The notes under the pieces are model-generated. The model was not told the origin of the DNA. It worked only from the letters and a program-made list of their open reading frames with translations, and searched no databases. A program made the position numbers and the translations under genes. From NCBI GenBank assembly GCA_032718565.1, contig JAVGVS010000056.1, positions 2,288,870 to 2,352,869 on the forward strand: DNA of 64,000 nt. Reading direction: 5' to 3'. This document shows positions 11,951 to 22,600 of the stretch, piece by piece. Every line of letters begins with the position of its first letter. Positions within the stretch are counted from its first letter, which is position 1. The DNA is from Distichodus sexfasciatus (Eukaryota > Chordata > Actinopteri > Characiformes > Distichodontidae).

Positions 11951-12189
11951 TAGTGATTATTTGTCATTGTGAACACACCACAGCACATAGTTCACCACAA
12001 CCAAATCTGACCTCTGCATTTGGCCCATCCATGAAGGAGCTTTTTTGGCCGCACTCTGGGAGCAGTGTTTGGGCCGGGACCTTGCTCATGAGTACAGTAC
12101 CTCAGTGGTACCTTTACCAGTCTGGGACTTGAACTGGCAACCTTCCAATCACAGGGCCAATTCTCTAACCGTTATGCTACCAACTGCCT
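11951..12189 (-). mobile_element. SINE-1, near full length
   Basis: On the minus strand: head with GGTAGCATAACGGTTAGAGA, B box GGTTCAA-type near 12125, core near 12060-12120, and tail TGTTCACAATGACAAATAAT at the 11960 end. Confidence 0.88.
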
Positions 12190-12235
12190 CGATAATTTGA
12201 ATCAATTCTACTTTTAGCAGAGAATTTAGAAGTTT

Positions 12236-12490
12236 TGATTTAAGTTTATTTTTACCACCTCTGCCTTAGTAACTAAAAGCAAACCCTTTACCTCTTCTAG
12301 TTTTTCACATAAAACCCTTTCTATAAAAGCATTTTTTCCTGTGAACCAGTCCTCACATACAAACAATGTCCTCACCAAGCCACAAATATCTGACAAATCC
12401 TGGGTTTTCCCATTCTTTGGGGGCAACTCAGCCCGCACTTCCACCTAAAAGCCTACACACACCGACACACATACACACATAAACACACTA
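12236..12490 (-). repeat. GGGGACC/TTAGG-core repeat with adjacent (CA)n, minus copy
   Basis: The reverse complement carries GAGGACATTGTTTGTATGTG, AGAAAGGGTTTTATGTG and CTAGAAGAGGTAAAGGG. These are shared with the plus copy at 15.16-15.44 kb. A CA-rich end follows at 12455-12490. It is diverged and I cannot assign a superfamily. Confidence 0.55.
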
Positions 12491-12751
12491 GTGGGAAAGT
12501 TCTGGAACATACAGACCCCTCCACCCTTCGCCCCCATGAGGCAAAACAGTAATTAACCCTAACTCCACTTCCCGGACACTCATCCCCCGAGCCGTGTGAG
12601 AATCTCGCTGCTTTGTCTACACAGATTACATCCTGAAGCATCATCGTCGCTCGTTATGCTGTGACTAATGCAGAAGCCTGACAGTCCTCATCACTTCACA
12701 CTCGACGTGTAAATCACACGTTTCATGTCGATACAGTATTACGTCGATTCA

Positions 12752-12980
12752 ATGGACCGCTGGTAGCGTAACAGTTAAGGAGTTGGCATCGTGATTGGAG
12801 AGTTGCTGGTTTGAATCCCGGACCAGTAAAGGTACCACGTAGGTACTCATGAGCAAGGCACCATCCCCAAGTATGGCATCTACCCACTGCTTCTTCCCTT
12901 ACGGGTTAATTGCAGATGTCACATTGCGTTGTGGTGCGCCGTGTGCTGTGCGGTATTCACAAATAGTCACTCATTCACAA
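12752..12980 (+). mobile_element. SINE-1, near full length
   Basis: Head CGCTGGTAGCGTAACAGTTA (A box region), B box GGTTTGAATCC, core GTACTCATGAGCAAGGCACC and a tail ending with CACAAATAGTCACTCATTC. Confidence 0.87.
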
Positions 12981-13058
12981 CTAGTCAATGTCTGCTGATA
13001 TGTCAGCGATTTTGATTCCACTCAGTGGCTAGTGATTGACGTGAGACAATATTTTAAG

Positions 13059-13258
13059 TGAGTGATTAACTGTCATTGTGAACACACCACAGCACAGCGC
13101 ACAGTGCACCACTGCGCACAGGGAGCAGTGTTTTTCAGATGGTTCCTTGTTAATGAGTACCTTAGCGGTACCTTTACTGGTCTGGGACTTAAACCGTCAA
13201 CCTTCTTATCACGTGACCAACTTTCAAAACACTACACTACGCTACCACCGGCCGCTAA
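13059..13258 (-). mobile_element. SINE-1 with internal deletion
   Basis: Tail (ACTGTCATTGTGAACACACC) at the left, core TTAATGAGTACCTTAGCGGT and head at the right. The middle GGGTCAAATG block is missing, so it is about 50 bp short. Confidence 0.85.
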
Positions 13259-13785
13259 ATCATATGCTGATTTAACACACTCACTTCCATTCATATTAAT
13301 TTGACGTCCATATTTTTGAGCTCAACCAGAAAACAAATAAAAACTTATTTTAATAAAAATACTCCTGTTCACTATAAAGCAATGTTACAATATGTGTAAT
13401 ATTTGATCAATATTTTTAGTTTGTATCAATCCTATATGCTTGTTGATTATTGAACCGATGTATCAGCGCAGACCGATATATCGCTACACTCCTACTCCCC
13501 AGCCGATCGTTTTACACTTCAGCCTGCAGCTTGTTGACACACTAACTGCTGACTAACAGAGAGACTCCTAAATCTAACCCCAAAACTCTGAAAGTGATCG
13601 CAGGCCTGCACTCGTCCTCTCTGACCCCTGGCCTGACGTGTCTTTATACACCACTTTTCTCCCGTCAGCGGTGTCTGGCTGGCACGGATTCTCATTCCTG
13701 ACTCAGAGTGTGTTACATCTGTACTGACAACCTCATTACCAAATGTGGAAATCACAAATTACGACTACTCCTTTTACTGTAAAAA
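13259..13785. other. single-copy DNA
   Basis: No recognised repeat. 13500-13740 is of high complexity and moderate GC. Confidence 0.35.
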
Positions 13786-14402
13786 TGTTGTGGCGTGCCT
13801 CTACGTTGACAGGTTCTTTAAGTCTGTTCTTCTTATCTAAATAAATTACAGTTCTTAACATGGGTACGGGTAAACTAGACATCCAGTTTCTGTCACGCAC
13901 ACTGCGTCCCGCGGCCAGCAATAGGACTCGGAAGTGGCCGGGCATGGTTCAGGAAGTATAAAAAGATGCATTTTCTCGTGGCGCATCACTCTGTCATTGA
14001 GTCAACCAGCCCAACTTCCGACACTGCTCGGCATCGCTGTGAGTACTCTCAGTATTCGATTCTCCCTGATAGAGTGTGTGTCTGTTAGAATGCGGATTCT
14101 TGTGGGAATCCTAGCTCTTCGTGTAAGAGAGTTCTTAGAGCAAATCGCGTGGCAATCCTACCTACTCGTGCTCTCAGCTGCGTTTGGGTTAACCACCACG
14201 CTACACGGGCTAACGGCTAACGTGTAGCAGTCTGTTATATCGTAACCAGATGACTGGCAAACTGCGTTCAGCATTCAGCATTCGGTTCAAATCCTGATCA
14301 GATCCCTGACCGAATTGTTTAGCGGTCTGTTATATCCCAACCAGATCACTGGCAGACCGCAAACATCTGGCTTCTGTTCACATCCTCATCAGATCCCTGA
14401 CA
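13786..14402 (+). mobile_element. possible solo LTR or LTR fragment
   Basis: The segment begins TGTTGTGGCG and ends CCCTGACA (the TG..CA boundary of LTRs), and has a TATAAAAA box at 13957-13964 placed mid-element. The downstream 180 bp contain a tandem duplication sharing GTCTGTTATATC, AACCAGAT and CAGATCCCTGAC (14228-14310 and 14329-14402). I see no flanking target duplication and no internal retroelement genes, so the call is tentative. It could be another promoter-bearing repeat. Confidence 0.35.
13957..13964 (+). promoter_or_regulatory. TATA box inside the LTR-like segment
   Basis: TATAAAAA about 25-30 bp upstream of a CA-containing possible start. It is seen in sequence only. Confidence 0.3.
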
Positions 14403-14640
14403 GTTTCTTCAACGCATTTGCCAGTGATTTGCCAAGACAATTTGCCAGTAATGACAAACTTGCAGTGAACTTTTGGTGACAAATTTGCCAGGTGCGTGCG
14501 TTTTCCACAAAGTTTGCTAGAAGTCCACTGCAAGTTTGCCACGAACCCAATTTGCTTGTGAAAATATGACCTTGCTGTGAATTTGGGGCAACATTGCCAA
14601 AGTTTAACTGCAACTGTTTGCCAGAAGCCTAAAATGTTTG
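14403..14640. repeat. TTTGCCA-motif low-order repeat
   Basis: The motif TTTGCCA and its reverse complement TGGCAAA recur irregularly with AAACTTGCAGTGAACTT-type spacers. It looks like a diverged palindrome-rich dispersed repeat; family not recognised. Confidence 0.5.
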
Positions 14641-14646
14641 TAAAGG

Positions 14647-14984
14647 CATCTAGTCATTATGACAGTCAGAGGAAGGACCTCACAAAGAAATCAAGAAGCA
14701 ATTATGTGTGTGTGTGTGTGTGTGAACAGGCTTGATGTTGACTGTCACTTCTCTGCTAATTCTGGTGTTAAGTTCAGCTCGTCGTGCCCTGTGCAGCGTT
14801 TCCGAAGCTCACCCCCTTCTTCTTTTCTCCTTCATGTGTTATTTTCCTCTGAGATAAAAATCTCTTACGCAGGTGAAGTCGGATGCAGCCCAAATAAATT
14901 CTGTTTACAGTTACAAAGAGTAAAGATGAATCATCTTTACTAAACACTGCAGAGAGAGGGAGCACAGGATGGGGGTGAATGAGC

Positions 14985-15016
<32 letters not shown>

Positions 15017-15030
15017 TTGAGTGTGTGAGA
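14647..15030 (+). repeat. GGGGACC/TTAGG-core repeat 3' end and (TG)n blocks
   Basis: 14650-14700 (AGGAAGGACCTCACAAAGA) matches the right part of the copy at 15.16-15.44 kb and runs into (GT)n at 14704-14724. A second (TG)n lies at 14983-15012. Between them is unrecognised DNA. Confidence 0.5.
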
Positions 15031-15114
15031 AAAAGAGAAAGTCAAAATAGACAGTTGGTGGATTTATTATGTTTGGACCTAAAAGATCTTAAAAATAAAA
15101 AAGAGTGAAAAGAA

Positions 15115-15445
15115 AAGTGTGTGTGTGTGTGTATGTGTGTGGACATGTATTAATCGCATTGTGGGGACCTTTTGTCCCCTAAAATCACTTTTATCTGTTT
15201 TTTTTGGGCTTTGTGGGGACATTTGAGAGGCCCCCATGAGGAAAAATGACTTTATAGAAAATGTGCTTGTTTTATTTGAGAAACTAAAAGAGGTAAAAGA
15301 TGTGCTTTTGGTTACTGAGGTTAAGGTTAGGGTTAGGATTAGGTGTAGGTGTAAAATTATGTACTTTAGTCATTATGGGAGTCTATGGAAGGACCTCACA
15401 AAGATAGTAATACAAGACTGTGTGTGTGTGTGTGTGTGTGATAGG
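15115..15445 (+). repeat. GGGGACC/TTAGG-core repeat flanked by (TG)n
   Basis: Order: (GT)n, CATTGTGGGGACCTTTTGTC, CCCATGAGGAAAAATGACTT, a core with GGTTAGGGTTAGGATTAGG, GGACCTCACAAAGATAGTAA, then (TG)n at 15419-15441. This arrangement is, from memory, a common dispersed repeat of teleost genomes. Related copies lie at 12.2, 14.65 and 56.0 kb. Confidence 0.65.
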
Positions 15446-15549
15446 TATTTGAGAGGACCTGATCACCACACACACATATAGAAAAGCCTAATTTTTGTGG
15501 TTTGTGAGGAAATCTTTTATAGGAAAAATAAATAACTTACAAAGACAAG

Positions 15550-15900
15550 ACGTAGGTGTGTTTGTATGAGTGCATTTGTGTGATTGTGTGAGTGTGTGTG
15601 TGTGTGTGAGTGTGTATACAGACTCCTCACATTCCTTCATCTGTGATCTTATCCTCTCGCTCTATCAGTCATCTCACCCAGATTCCAACTCCGCCTCCGT
15701 TACTGCTGAATCACCACCAACTCACCGTACGTGTGTATGTAGGTGTGTGTGTGCATGCGTCTGTGTGAGCGTGTGACACTAACTTGTCTGTACCTGCCCT
15801 AAATTGTTCAGTAAAAGACAGGGCCATAAAAACGACGCCGCAATTCACAACTACCGAAACTACAAACAACGCTGTGTGTGTGTGTGTGTGTGTGTGTGTT
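15550..15900. repeat. TG-rich region with several microsatellites
   Basis: (GT)n near 15588-15612, GT-rich 15733-15770 and a clean (GT)n near 15868-15900, separated by single-copy sequence. Confidence 0.8.
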
Positions 15901-16257
15901 GAACTTAATTAAAGTTACAAAGAACACAAACTGAAGGTAACACATAATCAGGAGCGTAAAACACACATCAACAACATTTAGTCATCTCAGACCAACAATG
16001 ACTCACATAGCTGATTATACAATGTGTGTGTGTATATAAATATATAAAGTGTTGGGCAAATTAATATCCAACATGTGAACATAGATAACTAGTTACTTTT
16101 ATTTTCATTTCAATGTAACACTGCATTATTACTGTCTGAATTTAATACGCTCCATGATTTCTGCTTTATTTTTGAGTTATTTCCACCAAAAGGTTAAAAT
16201 GCAGTTTACTGCAGTTCATTCTACATCCAGTGGAGGGCGATGTGGTGTCGCATGATG
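15901..16257. other. single-copy DNA
   Basis: No recognised feature apart from a short (TG)n at 16023-16034. Confidence 0.4.
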
Positions 16258-16560
16258 ACTGTAGTCAAAGTCAAAGTAAACTTTATTGTCATCTCTCCTA
16301 TATATTGTACAGATATACAGAGAGACGAGAAGACGTGGCTCCAGTTTACACAGCGCAACAAGAAATAGAGAACAAAGAACAGATAAGGCACATGGAATAA
16401 ATATACATGTTTAACGGTTGTGCAAATGGTAGAGGCAGTGCAAAAATTGTGCAAATATTATGGCAATGTTGTAGCAATAGCAATACTGTACAGTTTGTAA
16501 ATATAGACATTTTTCTTATTCTTACACATCTTTTCAGAGAGACCCCCCGAGCTGTAGGCA
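16258..16560 (-). mobile_element. LINE 3' end with (TTTGAC)n tail
   Basis: On the minus strand it ends GACAATAAAGTTTACTTTGA. Upstream are GGAGCCACGTCTTCTCGTCT and TGTGCCTTATCTG. The same block occurs at 21.66, 26.6 and 62.06 kb. The tandem TTTGAC terminus fits a LINE-type 3' end. No coding part is retained. Confidence 0.75.
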
Positions 16561-16730
16561 TACAGACTGTGGGAAATAACTATTTTACAAAGGTCTTGTA
16601 AAACAGCACCAAATTTCGGGTTAAAAGTGTGTTGTAATGTGTGTTACTGAAATATGTAACGAATATAATACCTTACATTACTGCATAAGTAATACATTAC
16701 TGTAATTGTGGAACTTGTATACTATATACA

Positions 16731-16845
16731 TGGGGCGGGGCAGTGGTGCAGTGGTTAGCACTGCTGCCTCACAGCTAGAGGGTCCTGGCTGCGAGCCTCG
16801 GGTCGGCCTTGGGATCTTTCCGTGTGGAGTTTGCATGCCATCCGT
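16731..16845 (+). mobile_element. SINE-3 fragment, head and upper body
   Basis: GGCAGTGGTGCAGTGGTTAG, CACTGCTGCCTCACAGCTAG and GTGTGGAGTTTGCATGC align with the intact SINE-3 at 35.26-35.61 kb. The 3' half is missing. Confidence 0.75.
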
Positions 16846-17661
16846 GTTCACATGCAACTTTGGAAACTCTACAAACAGACACAACTCGAGTGTTTCCAGG
16901 AGACTCTCTTCATGAGGTCACATGCTTCTCGATTGTCTGGCGCTAAAGCGAGTTAACTAATTTTTGAGATATAAATAAAGACATACTTGCATTGTGTTGT
17001 GTCACGTCTGTTTACAGTGTTTACAAAGTTGCATATGTTTTGTGTCTATGAATGTGCAGCGCATTTGTAACGTGTTGCACGTGTTGTCATTTTGATGAAT
17101 GTGTTTGTTGAATTTGTGCAGCATCTTTGTAACCGCAGTGTTTTTGCATGTGCGTTATCAACTTGATTACTATGTTTTGTTGCTCTGCAGCACACATTTA
17201 AAAAGACACAGTTTACTATCAATCCAGGAATAAAAAAGACACCTAGAATGAATCTCTGTCCTTTCCCACGTATCACATTGTTCGTTCCGTTTCACACCGC
17301 CGTTATTAATGATTCCTGAGAGTTATTAAGCGTCTTGTGTGTCGGAGCGTCGTATCCGCCGGCGAAAAGTGACGCGTGACGAATGAGCTCGAGCGGACGG
17401 AAGTCACGGCGATTAAGAGAAACCTCATCAATCTCTACAGGTGATGATCTGGTACTGACACCAGCAGGAGCTCTCAACCCCCCGAGCTGTTTGGGAGAAG
17501 AGCCACAACAAACAAACAGACGTGACGGCAAGCTGACGATTCATTTGACTTTTTATGGCTCTTGTTTTATTTCTGGCTCTTCCTCCATATCTTCTCTACT
17601 TTAAAAAATGACTCACAGCCTTCCCAAAAGTCATTAAGAACTGTTGTCATATTCAAAATCA
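16846..17661. other. single-copy DNA with candidate conserved block 17280-17560
   Basis: No repeat recognised. 17280-17560 is GC-richer, of high complexity and contains TTATTAATGATT and TTATTAAGCG motifs. A conserved non-coding element is possible but not shown. Confidence 0.3.
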
Positions 17662-17733
17662 GTGTTGGGAAATGTTTATCAGTGTTATCAGTTGCAAAGC
17701 TATTTTTAAAATGCTGTAGCTTAAAACAAAAAC
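17662..17733 (+). mobile_element. hAT-type end fragment (CAGTGTTGGG)
   Basis: Starts CAGTGTTGGGAAATG and continues with ATTTTTAAAATGCTGTAGCT, like the 5' end of a common teleost nonautonomous hAT. It is cut by the TIR-A element that follows. Confidence 0.5.
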
Positions 17734-18262
17734 ATGACCCTCAACGGCAAAACCAGTCACTTGTCGCAACGGAGGTTTCCGAGAAAAACGGAAGGGTAAA
17801 ATTTTGGTGTGGGGTAAAATTTTGGATTTTTTGTTTTTAGTGTTTTGAAACAGTGGAAGGTCTATACTGTACTGTTGTGAATAAATTTAGCTGAAAAACG
17901 TATCCCTTTCCATCCTAAAAATGTGACTTTCTTGAGGTGAGGAATTCAATTCCAGCAGAATGTTAAAAGTTTCTGTTTTGACCGCTCTACTTCAATGTTT
18001 ACGGTAAATCCACTGGTTGACTAGCGTGAAGATATTTCTCCGGAATCCATCTTCGTCTCCCGAGTTCAGTTAACCTAACGCAGGTAGGCTATCCGTGTGG
18101 CTGTGAATGCAGCGTAGGCTACCGTAAATACAAACGTAGCCGCGACCGCACCAAGCATCTGTGAGTGCTACGTTGATAGTCAACTTAAAAGGCAGATTTC
18201 TCCGTTTCTCACTTGGCGTGACAGGAGAAACCCGACTCCTTTGAATGTTGATATCTCAGTTA
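17734..18262 (-). mobile_element. TIR-A element copy 1, truncated
   Basis: Minus-strand copy. Its terminal repeat lies at the left (ATGACCCTCAACGGCAAAAC) and the body runs to about 18262, where similarity fades. The other terminal repeat is missing. With copy 2, 575 bp further on in the opposite orientation, it makes an inverted repeat with arms of about 500 bp. Confidence 0.85.
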
Positions 18263-18271
18263 TCTGGACCA

Positions 18272-18446
18272 TCACGAAATGCAACCTCTGCATTTGACCC
18301 ATCTGTGAGGGAGCAGTGAGCAGCTAACAAGGGCACTGTTTTTTGGAAGGTACCTTGCTCATGAGTACCTCAGTGGTACCTTTACTGGTCCAGGATTTGA
18401 ACCGGTGGCCTTCAAATCACAGGGTGAATGCCCTAACCGTTATGCA
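18272..18446 (-). mobile_element. SINE-1, 3'-truncated
   Basis: Has the GGGTCAAATG block, the core GAGTACCTCAGTGGTACC and the head (reverse CTAACCGTTATGC), but lacks the tail. It abuts the broken end of TIR-A copy 1. Confidence 0.82.
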
Positions 18447-18600
18447 GAGGTGGGCAAAGTAGCTAACTTCATTACTTAAGTGAAAGTACAGATAGCACTA
18501 GTCAAATGTTACTCCAATACAAAGTCGCACAGTCAAATATTAACTTAAGTTAAAATGCTGAAGTACTTGTTTTAAAAATACTTAAGTATTAAAAGGACAT
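18447..18600 (+). mobile_element. hAT MITE 5' end (CAGAGGTGGGCAAAGTA)
   Basis: Begins CAGAGGTGGGCAAAGTAGCT and continues with ACTTAAGTGAAAGTACAGAT, TACTTAAGTA-type repeats. The TIR resembles the hATs at 28.9 and 44.1 kb but the interior differs. The 3' end was not found; it may lie before the TIR-A insertion at 18838. Confidence 0.55.
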
Positions 18601-18837
18601 CTTTTACTGCATTGTTGCATTATTACCACAACACTAACAAAACCTAATGCCTCTGACTAGCTTGTAGAACCAGTAGAATAAGAAACTGGTAGAATGTTAC
18701 AGAATGAAACACAACCTAAACTGACAAAGAAAACCAGTCATTAGTTTATTTTATTAATTAATTGCAAGACTACACCCCCCCACAAAACAGCATGGTAGTG
18801 TTCTGACCCAGCTCTGGCAGTGTGAGCACACACATAT
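18601..18837. other. unassigned, possible interior of the preceding hAT MITE
   Basis: AT-rich, no distinct signature. Confidence 0.3.
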
Positions 18838-19463
18838 GTGACCCTCCACGTCAAAACCAGTCACTTGTCTCAAATTGAGTTATGTTGTCACGAAAGGGCA
18901 TAAATCAACCTTTAAAACGATACCTATATCGAATGAATCGGACGACATATGACTGAGATATCAACATTCAAAGGAGTCGGGTTTCTCCTGTCACGCCAAG
19001 TGAGAAACGGAGAACTCCACCTGTGACGTTGACTATCGCCGTAGCACTCACAGATGCTTGGTGCGGTCGCGGCTACGTTTGCATTTACGGTAGCCTACGC
19101 TGCATTCACAGCCACACGGATAGCCTACCTGCGTTAGGTTAACTGAACTCGGGAGACGGAGATGGATTCCGGAGAAATATCTTCATGCTAGTCAACTAGT
19201 AAATATTGAAGTAGAGCGGTCAAAACAGAAACTTTTAACATTCTGCTGGAATTGAATTCCTCACCTCAAGAAAGTCACGTTTTTAGGATGGAAAAGGTAA
19301 GTTTTTCAGTGAAATTTCTTCATAGCAGTACAGTATAGACCTTCCACTGTTCAAAACACTAAAAACAGAAAAAATCCAAAATTTTACCCCACGCAACATA
19401 AACGGTCGTTTTTCTCGGAAACCTCCGTTGCGACAAGCGACTGGTTTTGCCGTTGAGAGTCAC
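18838..19463 (+). mobile_element. TIR-A element copy 2, full length (626 bp)
   Basis: Ends GTGACCCTCCACGTCAAAAC and (reverse complement of the right end) GTGACTCTCAACGGCAAAAC; the terminal repeats continue through AGTCRCTTGTCKCAA, about 35 bp. Flanked by ATAT on both sides (18834-18837 and 19464-19467). No open frame resembles a transposase, so it is nonautonomous. Because the target is AWWT and the end could be drawn as TGTGAC..GTCACA, the duplication is either 4 bp or 2 bp. Confidence 0.93.
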
Positions 19464-19541
19464 ATATTCCCAAGTTGCTCCAGGGAAACTGTCTATAATT
19501 AAGAAAGGGAAGTTGCTCTGGATAAGAGCATCTGCTCACCT
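19464..19541 (+). mobile_element. SINE-2 3' part
   Basis: CAAGTTGCTCCAGGGAAACT followed by the SINE-2 tail GCTCTGGATAAGAGCATCTG. It starts at the right edge of TIR-A copy 2, so TIR-A may have inserted into it. Confidence 0.75.
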
Positions 19542-19547
19542 CATCAG

Positions 19548-19799
19548 CATGGGGCATTTGTTATCGTAACAGTTAGGGAGTTCGCCCCATGATCGGATGG
19601 TTGTCTGTTCAAATCCTGGACCGGTAAAGGTGCCACTGAGGTACCCATGAGTAAGGTACCATTCTTAAGCAATGTTCCCCAGGCACTGTCCATGTTGGCT
19701 GCCCACTGCTGCTTCATGGTTGGGTCAAATGCAGAGCTCATATTTGGTTGTGGTGCACTGTGTGCTGTGGTGTGTTCACAATGACAAATAATCACTCAT
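19548..19799 (+). mobile_element. SINE-1, full length, best reference copy
   Basis: Order: tRNA-like head (GGGGCATTTGTTATCGTAAC as A-box region, GTTCAAATCC as B box), linker GACCGGTAAAGGTGCCACTG, core GAGGTACCCATGAGTAAGGT, body TTCATGGTTGGGTCAAATGC, and 3' tail TGTTCACAATGACAAATAAT. The internal A and B boxes are the RNA polymerase III promoter in this class. The family is a tRNA-derived SINE that would depend on a partner LINE for movement; the partner is not identified here. Confidence 0.9.
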
Positions 19800-20835
19800 T
19801 TTCAGATTAATGACAAAAATGTAAATGTGACAAACAGGTTTTTGTGTAATCTCTAAGACTAAGACTAAATCTAAAGTAGCTGCTAAAATGAGCACTGATA
19901 GGAACCGTAACTGGACTCCATCTTTTTGGGGACGTTGTAATTAGAGCTGTCATATTTTCTAAAAAGACGTCAGCTCAAAATGAGCTAAAAAAGCAAGTAA
20001 GAAAAAAAAAACACTTCAGGACAAGCAATAAATCTGTCAGGAATGTCATCGTTGCCTCCGTCTCCTCTAAATATCTTGAACTTTTGGACTCTTTTCAAAA
20101 TCCCGCCCCTCCCACAAAAAAAACTCTCGGAGAAAGAATCATTGAGAACTGGAGGGCGGCCAAAAAAAACCCCTTTTTCAGTGACTCGGCTCCCCTCTCT
20201 TTCTGCGCCAGAAAATAACAAAAATATCCAAATCAGGAGAAGAGCAGATGGAGCGTCCACCGGCCAAGCGCTAGCTAATGCTTTATGTTGTATTGATACG
20301 CCACCGCGTGCTAACTCAATTCCGCTCGGCAAACTGGAAAATGACAAAAGAGGTTAGAGATAAATGGAGGTGTTTGGGAGCGGCGGGACGCATCTGCTCC
20401 AGGCTGCTCGGCTCCATCTGCGTAACGTTCTTCTTTATGGGCTGAAGGAAAAATACACAACATGTTCTTCTTACTGACTCACTTTGTCATTTGGGCAGAA
20501 AACTTTCCCTGCATTATTGACCCAAAAGACGTCCTTTCGCTTCAGGAGTCTGGTCAAAAAAGCATTTAACCTGCACATTAGGCAGTTTACTAACACAAAT
20601 ACTGTAGAATCACTGAATAAAACCAACTTTTGCAAGCAGCCGTTTACCCTTTATAGCATCCCAGCTCCAATACGGGAACGAGCAGCCGCATTTTACTACA
20701 CACTCACGACTGAAAATTACTGTTAAGATGGAAAAGTTCTTGTTGCTGTTGATAAAGCGAGAGAAGAAGAGGACGATGGAGAGAGAGAGTAGAGTAATCA
20801 AGGAGCATGGAGCTGAGGAGATAAAATGCTGAAGA
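19800..20835. other. single-copy DNA with candidate conserved block 20040-20470
   Basis: No repeat. 20040-20470 is of high complexity, with GCGCTAGCTAATGC and CGTGCTAACTCAATTCCGCT. Frames on both strands here (104 and 120 codons) lack any recognisable domain and overlap each other, so I do not call a gene. Confidence 0.3.
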
Positions 20836-21400
20836 TGTGAATCTCTCTCTCTCTGCCATTTCTTCTTCGCTTTCTCTCATTCTTTCATGCGAAGTGTAAG
20901 CAGATAGGCTGCATCTCATTTTCATACTCTTCTTCCTTTCTTTATTCACTCTGACACTGCTGTCTGTCTCGCACTCCTTTATCCTTGTTTCTTTCCTTTA
21001 CCCTCCTTCCTTTCTGTCCTATAGTTTAGTTAAAACTGTTCTTTCTCTCTTAAGTAAAAATTATCTTTCTTTCTCCCTTACTTCATTTTATTACTGTACT
21101 TTTATTGATAATAGTCCAAAAAGAACATACTAAAAAGCAAAGCATAAGGTTTTTTTTTTCTTTCTTTCTTTTAGTTGAGTAGTACTACTGACATTGATAA
21201 CAGCCCAAGTACAAATGACTCAAAATAACATCCATCCATCCAACCTTGTTTTGATAATAGTCCAACAAAAACACACTCGAAGTAAAAAAGTAATTATTTT
21301 TTCTTTCTCTCTCTCCATTTCTTTCTCTTTTTCTCTCCCCTCTCCCTCCCCATCTCTTCCTTTCTCTCATCTTTCCTTCTTAGTCTCCCTCTCAAGGAAA
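20836..21400. repeat. pyrimidine-rich low-complexity region
   Basis: Interrupted TC/TTCC/TTTC tracts at 20836-20880, 20925-21090, 21150-21175 and 21298-21400. Confidence 0.7.
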
Positions 21401-21659
21401 TGAAGGCATAAGTATCGACTGTTAAATTATATCATTGGGCCGGCTAAGATGGCTTTTTTATGTTAGCAGGAGACACAAGGTGGAGCGTAATTCAGGGTAT
21501 GACCTTCTAATGGTATTTGCAACTTTGGTGAAATCGAGATTTTTTATTGATTTTTGTTTCTATAAGGAAATGAGACATCTGGAAACATTTGAGAATATTT
21601 GGTGTCTGAACAGTGCATTGTGTACAGTCAAAGAAGATACAGTGCAATTGAATGGCCTA
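21401..21659. other. single-copy DNA
   Basis: No feature recognised. Confidence 0.4.
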
Positions 21660-22165
21660 TTAGTCAAAGTCAAAGTAAACTTTATTGTCACCTCTGCTAT
21701 ATACTGTACAGATGCATAGAGAGACGAGACGACGTGGCTCCAGTTTTAACAGTGCAGTAGGAAATAGGGAACAAATAAGGCACATGGAATAAACAATATA
21801 TAAATGGAATACAAAATATACATTTTAAACTAGACATGGAATAATAAATATAACTTTAAACTAGAATTAGAAAGAGGTAGATAGAGAGACAGTTTGGAGG
21901 CAGTATTGCCTACAAAGTGGAAACTGACTTTTACACTGGATGTGCAAGAGGTTATCATATTTCAATATTTCAATATTTGTGCAAATAAGTGGCGGCAGTG
22001 CAAAAATGATTATTGAAGTGATGTATCAACAGTCACTTGAAGAGGAAATAATCTGTATAGCAGCATGTGTATAGCAGCATGTGTATAGCAGCATGTGTAT
22101 CACAGCGACGGTGATGTGTAAAGTGCAGTGGTGCAACAGAGTCAGTCAGAATCCAGGTATGTATT
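21660..22165 (-). mobile_element. LINE 3' end with (TTTGAC)n tail, longest copy
   Basis: The minus-strand 3' end is GACAATAAAGTTTACTTTGA; upstream are GGAGCCACGTCGTCTCGTCT and GTGCCTTATTTGTTCCC. At 22055-22098 a 14-bp unit (TATAGCAGCATGTG) is repeated three times. About 500 bp of 3' UTR-like sequence is kept and no coding part. Confidence 0.75.
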
Positions 22166-22600
22166 AGAAGTTTCTGTACTAAAAATGTAAAATGCTTTGT
22201 CATCCTTGTGCGGTTTATTTTTTACATTTATTTCGTTCTGTTCACTTTTTCCAACACCTTTTTCGAAATGATGTGACATTCTTATATGAGTGTTAAACCA
22301 CCTGTAATAAACGATTTATCCCTCTCTCTCAGGCATAGAGATTTTCTGTAGAGGGTAAGCAGATAGTCTTGGCGTCTCCATGTCGTCTCGTCCGCTTTGG
22401 GGTTCTCTTTACTACCAAAGCGTGAGACGAGAGGCGGTTGAGTGTAGTTTTTCAGCAGCTAGAGCTTTTCATAACCCTCGTCCTCTCCTGGCACGGCAGA
22501 GCCGTCTGAAATGAGACACAAGAAAGCAAGAATCTGATACCGCCAGCATTAACAAATTGGACTCTTGTTTTCCTCTGTGTTCCAGCAAAGCCTGAGGGCC
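22166..22600. other. single-copy DNA upstream of the hairpin
   Basis: No repeat recognised. 22330-22560 is of high complexity. Confidence 0.35.

Noticed and set aside
20043..20357. Opposed frames of 104 and 120 codons
   Set aside because: They overlap on both strands, have no domain, no splice context and no coding-like composition.
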